Shown here piece after piece: positions 18,727-25,364 of a stretch of 64,000 nt of DNA. The notes under the pieces were generated by a model. The model saw nothing but the letters and a program-made list of their open reading frames with translations, searched no databases and had not been told where the DNA came from. Source of the stretch: Rhodanobacter sp. (GTDB lineage Bacteria; Pseudomonadota; Gammaproteobacteria; Xanthomonadales; Rhodanobacteraceae); contig SCRM01000021.1 of the NCBI GenBank assembly GCA_004298045.1, positions 186,001 to 250,000 of the forward strand, written 5' to 3'. Numbering within the stretch: the first letter of the stretch is position 1; each line of letters opens with the position of its first letter. Both the position numbers and the translations under genes were made by a program.

Positions 18727-18746
18727 CCGCCATTCGCGAATGGCGG
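18727..18746. promoter_or_regulatory. 20-bp perfect palindrome upstream of the HiPIP gene
   Basis: CCGCCATTCGCGAATGGCGG is an exact 20-bp palindrome ending 27 bp before the HiPIP ATG. A TAGGAT -10-like hexamer lies 10 bp before it (18711-18716), so the dyad would sit at the transcription start or in the 5' leader. It may be an operator for a homodimeric regulator or an mRNA hairpin. Confidence 0.5.
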
Positions 18747-18773
18747 CCTGCATGCCAACGACGGAGGTTTTTC

Positions 18774-19106
18774 ATGTCGCACGAAGAGAGCAACGAGTCG
18801 CGTCGCCGTTTCCTCAAGGTGGCTGCCGGCACCACGGCTGCCGCGGTGGTGTTGGGCGGGCTGCCTACCATGGCGCGCAGCGCCGACTTGCCGCACGTGA
18901 CGGCAGCGGACCCGACGGCCAAGGCACTCGATTACATCGACGACGCCGCAAAGACCAAGAACCCCAAGCACAAGGCGGGCGACAATTGCGCCAACTGCCA
19001 GTTCTACTCGGGCGGTGCGACCGGCTACGGCCCGTGTGCCTTGTTCCCCGGCAAGTCGGTGAGTGCAAAGGGCTGGTGTGTGTCGCACGCGCCCAAGGCG
19101 CACTGA
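18774..19106 (+). CDS. hip: High-potential iron-sulfur protein (HiPIP)
   Basis: HiPIPs are small periplasmic 4Fe-4S electron carriers. This 110-aa precursor has a twin-arginine signal (ESRRRFLKVAAGTTAA, export to about residue 37) and four cluster cysteines in CANCQFYSG, GPCALFPG and KGWCVS. Tat export fits a cluster that is inserted before translocation. GGAGG at 18762-18766 supports ATG 18774. It is monocistronic, with a strong terminator 33 bp after the stop. The physiological partner is not shown here. Confidence 0.95.
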   Translation: MSHEESNESRRRFLKVAAGTTAAAVVLGGLPTMARSADLPHVTAADPTAKALDYIDDAAKTKNPKHKAGDNCANCQFYSGGATGYGPCALFPGKSVSAKGWCVSHAPKAH

Positions 19107-19138
19107 TCGAACACGCCACGCGTTCATCACGATGAAAG

Positions 19139-19167
19139 AAAACGGCCGGCATTTGCCGGCCGTTTTC
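19139..19167 (+). terminator. Intrinsic terminator after the HiPIP gene
   Basis: ACGGCCGGCA and TGCCGGCCGT form a 10-bp stem with a 2-nt loop, flanked by A-rich sequence on the left and TTTT on the right. It can work in both directions. Confidence 0.93.
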
Positions 19168-19475
19168 GTATCGGGTTTGCCGGCGCTGTGCTGCCAGCAG
19201 AAAAGTGCTGCCCGACGCATCAGGCTGAGGAGCTGCCTACCTGACACGCCGGGCGGCGATCCGGGGCCCACTGCCAAGTGATCAACCCACGGGCCGAGGA
19301 TCATAACCCGCGCCGCCGTGAATAGGCTGTTCGTGCGCGGATTTCTTTGTCGATAACGCCGTAATACGCCCCAGTATCAACGATCTACAATAAAACCTTG
19401 ATGTTGAACATGACGGTCAGGAGACGAAACGCCAACCTGGACCTACTGCGGGCGAAGATGCCGAAAGATCCTGTA
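19168..19475. other. 308-bp intergenic stretch with a rod-like structured segment
   Basis: The gap between two convergent genes holds no convincing protein gene. Its left half can fold: GGCGGCG (19252-19258), ATCC and GGCCC (19265-19269) pair with GGGCC (19291-19295), GGAT and CGCCGCC (19311-19317), giving an interrupted rod, and a smaller TCAGG/CCTGA hairpin lies just upstream. It could be an undescribed small RNA or terminator-linked structure. It does not match SRP, 6S, tmRNA or RNase P signatures that I know. The right part is AT-richer and has a TACAAT box (19386-19391) before a 31-codon frame at 19401-19496. Confidence 0.4.
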
Positions 19476-20942
19476 TCAATCGGCGGCGTTCACTGAAGTT
19501 GCGGCAGATTTGCGTTGATGCAGGTAGCTATGCCGGTAGCCGTAGGCGAAATAGATCACCAGGCCGATGACCGTCCAGATGCTCATCAGCGCCCAGTTGT
19601 ACCAGTTCTCCCAGTACAGCAGCGTGGCGCAGGAAAGCACGCCCAGCACGCAAGTGACTGGCGCCCACGGCACGCGGAAAGTGCGCGGCAACTCCGGGTG
19701 GGTGTAGCGCAAGATCAGCACGCCGGCGCATACCGCGACGAAGGCGATCAAAGTGCCCATGGACACCAGGTCGCCGAGGATATCGAGCGGAAACACCGCA
19801 GCCAGCAACGCAATGCCAACGCCGGTGATCACCGTGTTGATGTGCGGCGTCTTGTAGCGTGGGTGGATTTTCGCAAACACTGGCGGCAAGAGGCCGTCGT
19901 TGCCCATGATCATGAAGATGCGCGGCTGCGCGATGATCATCACCAACACCACGGACGACAAGCCGATCAGCGCGCCGATCTCCACCAGCCAGCGCAGCCA
20001 GTTGAGTTCCGGATGCGCGCGTACGGCGGTGACTACCGGCTCGGTTGTACCCAACAGGTCGAACGGCAGCAGGCCGGTGATGACGGCGGCCATGCCCACG
20101 TAAAGCACGGTGCAGATCGACAGCGAAACGAGAATGCTGATCGGCAGGTCGCGCTGCGGGTTGCGGGCTTCCTGCGCGGCGGTCGAGGTGGCTTCGAACC
20201 CGATGTAGGCGAAAAACACGATGGTGGCGGCACGCATGATGCCTGACCAACCGTATTTCTCCGGCCCTTCGTTGGCGGGAATGAACGGGTGCCACAACTC
20301 GGGGTTCACGTACTGCCAGCCGGCCACGATCACGATCACGATCAGCCCCACCTTGAGGATGACCATCGCGAGATTCGCACCGCTTGATTCGCGGATGCCG
20401 ACGTAGCACAACCACGTCAGCGCCAGCACGATCACCACGGCAGGCAGGTTGATCAGCGCGCCGGTCAGGATGAAATGGCTGTCGTGGTAGGCAATCGGTG
20501 CGTTGGTCAGCACGGCGGGTATGTGCAGGCCCATGTGGTCGAGCAAGCTGGTGAAGTAGCCGGTCCAGCTCACCGCAACCGCCGAAGCCGACACACCGTA
20601 TTCGAGCACCATGTTCCAACCGATGAACCAGGCGGTCAGCTCACCCAGTGTGGCGTACGCGTAGGAGTACGAGCTGCCCGACATCGGGATCAGCGTGGCG
20701 AACTCCGCGTAGCACAGCGCGGTAAAGCTGCAGCACACGGCGGCAATGATGAAGGCGAGGATGATGGCCGGCCCGGCATGCTCGGCCGCAGCCTGCCCGG
20801 TGATGACGAAGATGCCGCCGCCGATCACCGCGCCAATCCCGAGCGCCGTCAGCCCCCACGGTCCGAGCGTCCGCTCCAGCGCCACACCATGGGCATCGCT
20901 GCCGTCAAAGTTGGTCTTGCAGGCAAACAGTTGCGTGAACAT
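19476..20942 (-). CDS. APC-superfamily amino-acid permease, CAT-like (copy 1)
   Basis: This 488-aa integral membrane protein of about 12 helices belongs to the cationic-amino-acid-transporter branch of the APC superfamily: LGIGAVIGGGIFVITGQAA on helix 1, FFAYIGFEATSTAAQEARNP in the helix 6 region. Substrate cannot be told from sequence. It lies 37 bp downstream of a paralogue on the same strand, and the two are probably co-transcribed. Confidence 0.9.
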   Translation of the reverse strand: MFTQLFACKTNFDGSDAHGVALERTLGPWGLTALGIGAVIGGGIFVITGQAAAEHAGPAIILAFIIAAVCCSFTALCYAEFATLIPMSGSSYSYAYATLGELTAWFIGWNMVLEYGVSASAVAVSWTGYFTSLLDHMGLHIPAVLTNAPIAYHDSHFILTGALINLPAVVIVLALTWLCYVGIRESSGANLAMVILKVGLIVIVIVAGWQYVNPELWHPFIPANEGPEKYGWSGIMRAATIVFFAYIGFEATSTAAQEARNPQRDLPISILVSLSICTVLYVGMAAVITGLLPFDLLGTTEPVVTAVRAHPELNWLRWLVEIGALIGLSSVVLVMIIAQPRIFMIMGNDGLLPPVFAKIHPRYKTPHINTVITGVGIALLAAVFPLDILGDLVSMGTLIAFVAVCAGVLILRYTHPELPRTFRVPWAPVTCVLGVLSCATLLYWENWYNWALMSIWTVIGLVIYFAYGYRHSYLHQRKSAATSVNAAD

Positions 20943-20979
20943 CGGGCTCCCGGACTATGCGCGAGGCGCGGTTGCAGCG

Positions 20980-22479
20980 TCAGTTGGAACCATTGCTGCG
21001 CGCGAGGTTGCTCTTGCGGTAGCCGTAGGCGAAGTACACCACCAGACCAATGCCGCCCCACACGAAGAAGGTGATGATCGCCTTCTCCGACAGGTTCAGG
21101 AACAGCAGCAGGCAACCGAGCACGGCGAGTGGGCATACCAGCCATGCGATGGGCGTGCGGAACGGCCGCGGGCGATCCGGCTGTGTACGGCGCAGGATCA
21201 GCACGCCGAGCGCCACCATCATGAACGCGAACAGCGTTCCGGAGTTGGTGATGTCGGCAAGGATGCCCACCGGGAACAGCGCACCGAACACCGCGACGAA
21301 GGTGCCGGTAATCAGCGTGATGATGTGCGGGGTATGGAACCGCGGATGGATCTTCGCGAGCCCCGACGGCAACAGGCCATCGCGTGCCATGGTGAAGAAG
21401 ATGCGTGTCTGGCCGTAGGTCATGGTGAGGATGACCGACGGCAGGGCGATGCCCGCAGCCAGCCCGACGAGGTTGCCGAGCCGGTTGTAGTCGAGCAGAC
21501 GCAGCACATGTGCCAGCGCCTCCTTGCTGCACACCAGCGGCTGCGCGGCATGTTCGCTGACCGCCGCGCACGCAGCGGCAAAGCCCGGGGTGCCGGGCTC
21601 GAATGCCACGCCGTGGGCATCCATCAACGGCTGCGAACCGACCGAGCCAACCGCGCCGTAGCTGACCAGGAGGTAGTACACCGTGCACACGCCAAGCGAA
21701 CCGATCAGGCCGATCGGGATGTTGCGGTTCGGGTTCTTGGTTTCTTCCGCCGCGGTGGACACCGCATCGAACCCGATGTAGGCGAACACAATGGAGGCGG
21801 CGGCACCGAGCACGCCGATGCCGCCCATCGGGCTACCCCACCCATTGGGTACGAACGGCGTGAAGTTGGGATCTTTCACCGCCGGTATGGCGACGAACAC
21901 GAATGCCGTCAGTGCGGCGATCTTGATCAGCACCAATACAGTGTTGACCGAAGCGGATTTCGAAGTGCCGACCACCAGCAGGCCGGTGACGGTGAGCCCG
22001 ATCAGGCAAGCCAGCAAATTGAAGCTGCCGCCATCCATCGGCCCCACGCGCAGAAACTCGGGCAGCCCGTAGCCCGCGTGCACCAACAGTCCGTTGACGT
22101 ACCCGGCCCAGCCGACGCACACCGTACTGGCAGCGATCGTGTATTCGAGCACCAGCGCCCAGCCCACGACCCAGGCGGTGCCCTCGCCGAGCACGCCATA
22201 GGTATAGGTATAGGCGGAACCTGCGACCGGCACCATCGAGGCAAGCTCGGCGTAGGCCAGTGCCGCCAGTGCGCAAATGATGGCGGCAATCACGAACGAC
22301 ACCATCATGCCGGGGCCGGCTTTCTGCCCCGCCTCGGCTGTCAATACAAAAATGCCGGTGCCGATGATGGCGCCGATGCCAAGCATGGTGAGCTGGAACG
22401 CACCGAGTTGGCGGGTAAGACCTTTTTTCTCCGCCGTGGCGATGATCTGGTCGATCGGCTTGACGCGCTTGAACAGCAT
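20980..22479 (-). CDS. APC-superfamily amino-acid permease, CAT-like (copy 2)
   Basis: This 499-aa paralogue of the downstream permease shares LGIGAIIGTGIFVLTAEAG and FAYIGFDAVSTAAEETKNP. It has an extra hydrophilic stretch of about 50 residues between two mid-protein helices (around SVGSQPLMDAHGVAFEPG to VCSKEALAHVLRLL), absent in copy 1. The frame continues 36 codons upstream, but ATG 22479 (MLFKRVKPIDQ) is the family start. The pair looks like an old tandem duplication. Confidence 0.9.
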   Translation of the reverse strand: MLFKRVKPIDQIIATAEKKGLTRQLGAFQLTMLGIGAIIGTGIFVLTAEAGQKAGPGMMVSFVIAAIICALAALAYAELASMVPVAGSAYTYTYGVLGEGTAWVVGWALVLEYTIAASTVCVGWAGYVNGLLVHAGYGLPEFLRVGPMDGGSFNLLACLIGLTVTGLLVVGTSKSASVNTVLVLIKIAALTAFVFVAIPAVKDPNFTPFVPNGWGSPMGGIGVLGAAASIVFAYIGFDAVSTAAEETKNPNRNIPIGLIGSLGVCTVYYLLVSYGAVGSVGSQPLMDAHGVAFEPGTPGFAAACAAVSEHAAQPLVCSKEALAHVLRLLDYNRLGNLVGLAAGIALPSVILTMTYGQTRIFFTMARDGLLPSGLAKIHPRFHTPHIITLITGTFVAVFGALFPVGILADITNSGTLFAFMMVALGVLILRRTQPDRPRPFRTPIAWLVCPLAVLGCLLLFLNLSEKAIITFFVWGGIGLVVYFAYGYRKSNLARSNGSN

Positions 22480-22600
22480 GCATGGTTCCCCGTGGGACGA
22501 CGACGTCGCGCGCGAACGGGCGCGCGATGCGTGGCGCAACGGGCCGGCGGACGGCCAACCATAGCGGAGCCGCGCGCACCGGTACAAGACGCGATGCAGC

Positions 22601-22606
22601 TAGAAT
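22601..22606 (+). promoter_or_regulatory. -10 element of the NUDIX gene
   Basis: TAGAAT at 22601-22606 is the -10 form repeatedly seen in this window (accD, ndk, his operon). It lies 21 bp before ATG 22627 and argues against starts farther upstream. The -35 is not clear. Confidence 0.4.
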
Positions 22607-22626
22607 GGCTGACCTTCCCGGTGTCC

Positions 22627-23187
22627 ATGCCACAAGTCATGCCTGCGTTTTTTCCGCATCTTGCGGCTGCTTTTGCCGACTATCGCGCGCGGTATCCGGA
22701 GGAGGGCGAAGTCGTTGCCGATTTCGAATCCTTTCTTGCCTCCGATGCGGCCGTATTCGAGCGCCGGCACCAGGTTGGCCACTTCACCGGGTCGGCCTGG
22801 CTGGTGAGTGCGGACAGCGAACGGGTGCTGCTTACCCACCACCGCAAGCTCGGTCGCTGGCTGCAATTGGGCGGGCACGCCGATGGCGATACCGATCTTG
22901 CGCGGGTCGCGCTGCGCGAGGCGGACGAAGAGTCGGGGCTGCCCGGCTTGACGGTCGATGCGGAGATTTTCGATCTCGACGCGCATCGCATTCCGCCACG
23001 CGGCGATGAGCCGGAACATTGGCATTACGACGTGCGGCATGTCGTGCACGCCACAATCAGCGAGGACTTCGTCGTCGGTGCGGAATCGCTCGCGCTGGCC
23101 TGGCGCCCGATCAGCGACCTCGCGCTCGATGACCCCGACGCTTCAATGCAACGGATGGCGCGCAAGTGGATGAACCGGCCGCGCTGA
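22627..23187 (+). CDS. NUDIX hydrolase
   Basis: The complete NUDIX box (GX5EX7REUXEEXGU) is present as a GGHADGDTDLARVALREA segment followed by DEESGL, so this 186-aa protein should hydrolyse a nucleoside diphosphate linked to another moiety; the substrate is not predictable. An N-terminal extension of about 50 residues precedes the NUDIX fold. ATG 22627 is chosen because a -10 box at 22601 excludes upstream starts; ATG 22639 is an alternative. It is divergent from the permease pair. Confidence 0.88.
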   Translation: MPQVMPAFFPHLAAAFADYRARYPEEGEVVADFESFLASDAAVFERRHQVGHFTGSAWLVSADSERVLLTHHRKLGRWLQLGGHADGDTDLARVALREADEESGLPGLTVDAEIFDLDAHRIPPRGDEPEHWHYDVRHVVHATISEDFVVGAESLALAWRPISDLALDDPDASMQRMARKWMNRPR

Positions 23188-23217
23188 GGGACTGCCTGGA
23201 AAGCAATACCGCTCCGG

Positions 23218-23271
23218 GTCGGGCCTCATCCGACGAGTGCTTGCCAAGAGCCTGTCGGGCCGAAGCCCGAC
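23218..23271. repeat. REP-like palindromes, GTCGGGC-YGAA-GCCCGAC family
   Basis: GTCGGGC-CGAA-GCCCGAC at 23254-23271 is an 18-bp hairpin, preceded by a weaker GTCGG/CCGAC hairpin at 23218-23234. It sits between convergent genes (NUDIX and nbaC), where it could aid termination. The same palindrome with TGAA in the loop occurs before tadA (40342-40359). Confidence 0.75.
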
Positions 23272-23284
23272 CTCCGGAGGCGTG

Positions 23285-23824
23285 TCAGGCGGTCTCAGTC
23301 GCGTCGGCATAGCGCGCCGGTGCCGGGTTCACATGGCCGCACGCGGTGCAGGTGCGCGCTTCGGGCGAGCGGTAGTAGCGCTCGAACACCGGCGGGAAAT
23401 CATGCTCGATGCTCTGGAGCGTGAAGTACTCCTCGTACAGCTTGTGATTGCACGCCTCGCAGTACCACAGCAGACCGTCCTTCTCGTGCGGCAGGCGCTT
23501 GCGTTCGATCACCAGGCCGACCGATTCCGGCATGCGTTCCGGCGAGTGCGGTACGCGCGGCGGCAGGTAGAACATTTCGCCGGCATGCAGGGGCAGGTCG
23601 CGCTTTTGCCCGTCGTCCTGCACGTGCAGCACCATCTCGCCCTCGAGCTGGTAGAAAAATTCCGGGCCTTCGTCCCAGTGATAGTCGGTGCGCGCGTTTG
23701 GCCCGCCGACGATCATCACGATGAAATCGCCGTCGACGATGCACTTGTTGCCAACCGGGGGCTTGAGCAGATGACGGTGGGTTTCGATCCATTGCTGGAG
23801 CGCGAACGGGGGAGTCAGGGACAT
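23285..23824 (-). CDS. nbaC: 3-hydroxyanthranilate 3,4-dioxygenase
   Basis: The enzyme opens the ring of 3-hydroxyanthranilate to a product that cyclises to quinolinate, linking tryptophan breakdown by the kynurenine route to NAD synthesis. The 179-aa cupin shows the iron ligands in [13 protein letters not shown] and PHSPE, and a C-terminal rubredoxin-like site (CEAC and CTAC), typical of the bacterial enzyme. ATG 23824 (MSLTPPF) is preferred over an upstream in-frame ATG at 23854. No other kynurenine gene is adjacent. Also known as haaO. Confidence 0.93.
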   Translation of the reverse strand: MSLTPPFALQQWIETHRHLLKPPVGNKCIVDGDFIVMIVGGPNARTDYHWDEGPEFFYQLEGEMVLHVQDDGQKRDLPLHAGEMFYLPPRVPHSPERMPESVGLVIERKRLPHEKDGLLWYCEACNHKLYEEYFTLQSIEHDFPPVFERYYRSPEARTCTACGHVNPAPARYADATETA

Positions 23825-23882
23825 GGCCGAAACCTGCGGGATGGCGTACGCCACAGAGGCATGCAGCGTAGTCGCCGGCGCC

Positions 23883-23923
23883 TGTATACCGAATGATTGA
23901 AATCAGGTTGACAGGTGCCCTGT
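23883..23923 (-). promoter_or_regulatory. nbaC promoter with two inverted repeats
   Basis: On the minus strand TATACA (23888-23883) may be the -10. TGATT-GA-AATCA (23894-23905) falls in the -10/-35 spacer and ACAGG-TGC-CCTGT (23911-23923) just upstream. Such placement suits a repressor. No regulator gene is adjacent, so the binding protein is unknown. Confidence 0.4.
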
Positions 23924-23991
23924 GCGAACCGAACCCGTGTTCGACCGGGGCAGCACGCGGGCCGGAAGGCCCCGGCTCGCGTGCAATCTGT

Positions 23992-25197
23992 TTACAACGC
24001 TTCGAACACGCCCGCCGCGCCCATGCCAGTGCCGATGCACATGGTCACCATGCCGTACTTCTGTTTTTTCTGGCGCATGCCGTAAAGCATCGTCGCGATG
24101 CGGATCGAGCCGGTGGCGCCCAGCGGGTGGCCGAGTGCGATGGCGCCACCGTGTGGGTTGACCTTGGCCGGATCGAGGCCGAGGTCGTGGATCACCGCCA
24201 GCGATTGCGCGGCAAACGCCTCGTTGAGTTCGATCCAGTCGAGTTGGTCCTGCTTCATGCCGGTGAGCTTGAGCGCCTTGGGAATCGCTTCCTTCGGCCC
24301 GATGCCCATGATTTCCGGCGGCACGCCAGCTACCGAGAAGCCGACGAAGCGCGCCATCGGCGTCAGGTTGTAATCCTTCAGCGCCTGCTCGCTGGCCAGC
24401 AGCACGGCGCCGGCGCCATCCGACATCTGGCTGGAATTGCCGGCGGTCACCGTGCCGCCGAGCTTGCCGTTGCGGAACACGGTGCGCAGCTTGCCGAGCA
24501 CTTCCGGCGTGGAGCCGGCGCGCGGGCCTTCGTCGTTTTCGATCAGGCGGGTGTCGCTCTTGATGCCGTGGGTGGCGAGATCCGGATAACGGTCATCCAG
24601 CTTGAACGGCGTGATCTCGTCCTTGAACAGGCCGGCGGCCTGCGCGGCCAGCGCGCGGCGATGGCTTTCCGCGGCGAACGCGTCCTGCTGCTCGCGGCTG
24701 ATCTTCCAGCGCGTGGCGACGTTTTCGGCAGTGATGCCCATGCCGTAGGCGATGCCGATGTTCTCGTCCTTGAAGATGTCGGGGTTCATCGCGATCTTGT
24801 GGCCCATCATCGGCACCATGCTCATGCTTTCTGTGCCGCCGGCCAGCATCAGGTCGGCTTCACCGAGGCGGATGCGGTCGGCGGCCATCGCCACCGATTG
24901 CAGGCCCGAGGAGCAGAAGCGGTTCACGGTGACACCCGGCACGTGGTCGGGCAGGCCGGCGAGCAGCAGGCCGATGCGCGCGACGTTCATGCCTTGCTCG
25001 GCCTCCGGCATCGCGCAACCGATGATCACGTCCTCAATACGGCCTTTGTCGGCGCTTGGCGCTTGCGCCAGCACCCCGCGGATCACGTGCGCCAGCATGT
25101 CATCCGGGCGGGTATGGCGAAACACGCCGCGCGGTGCCTTGCCCACCGGCGTGCGCGTCACGGCAACGATGTAGGCGTCTTGTACTTGCTTGGTCAT
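23992..25197 (-). CDS. Acetyl-CoA C-acyltransferase (thiolase) of beta-oxidation
   Basis: This 401-aa thiolase cleaves 3-ketoacyl-CoA to acetyl-CoA and a shortened acyl-CoA. It has the nucleophile cysteine in VNRFCSSGLQ, NEAFAAQ, GGAIALGHPLGATG (His) and the second cysteine in MCIGTGMG. GGAGAA precedes ATG 25197. It lies 167 bp after the HAD/enoyl-CoA hydratase gene on the same strand, with an intergenic repeat between them. It is FadA/FadI-like; I leave the symbol open. Confidence 0.94.
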   Translation of the reverse strand: MTKQVQDAYIVAVTRTPVGKAPRGVFRHTRPDDMLAHVIRGVLAQAPSADKGRIEDVIIGCAMPEAEQGMNVARIGLLLAGLPDHVPGVTVNRFCSSGLQSVAMAADRIRLGEADLMLAGGTESMSMVPMMGHKIAMNPDIFKDENIGIAYGMGITAENVATRWKISREQQDAFAAESHRRALAAQAAGLFKDEITPFKLDDRYPDLATHGIKSDTRLIENDEGPRAGSTPEVLGKLRTVFRNGKLGGTVTAGNSSQMSDGAGAVLLASEQALKDYNLTPMARFVGFSVAGVPPEIMGIGPKEAIPKALKLTGMKQDQLDWIELNEAFAAQSLAVIHDLGLDPAKVNPHGGAIALGHPLGATGSIRIATMLYGMRQKKQKYGMVTMCIGTGMGAAGVFEAL

Positions 25198-25210
25198 GAG
25201 CTTTCTCCGA

Positions 25211-25364
25211 GAGCCGGGATGCGGGATTGGGGATTCGATCGAAGCGGCTTGATGCGATCCAGAACCCGGTTGCGATGCCCGGCACTCTCAATAGTGTTGT
25301 GTGGAGTGGCCTCGGGATTCGGGATCGTGGCTTTTGCCCCATCCCGAATCCCGTATCTCGAATC
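25211..25364. repeat. GGGATTCGGGATT-type intergenic repeat, copy 2
   Basis: The thiolase/dehydrogenase gap is almost wholly made of this repeat: GCCGGGATGCGGGATTGGGG at 25213-25232 on one side, then CTCGGGATTCGGGATC near 25311-25326 and the inverse ATCCCGAATCCCG at about 25341-25353. The arms can pair. It interrupts an otherwise tight operon without adding coding sequence. Confidence 0.75.

Noticed and set aside
19168-19320. SRP RNA, 6S RNA, tmRNA or RNase P RNA in the structured intergenic segment
   Set aside because: The conserved cores of these RNAs that I know (for example GGAAGGAAGCAGCC of SRP RNA) are not present.
19401-19496. A 31-codon frame preceded by a TACAAT box
   Set aside because: It overlaps the 3' end of the permease gene, has no recognisable product and no good -35; probably chance.
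19476-22479. Recent duplication or transposition of the tandem permeases
   Set aside because: The two proteins are clearly related but well diverged, one has an extra loop of about 50 residues, and no flanking repeats were seen; the duplication is old.
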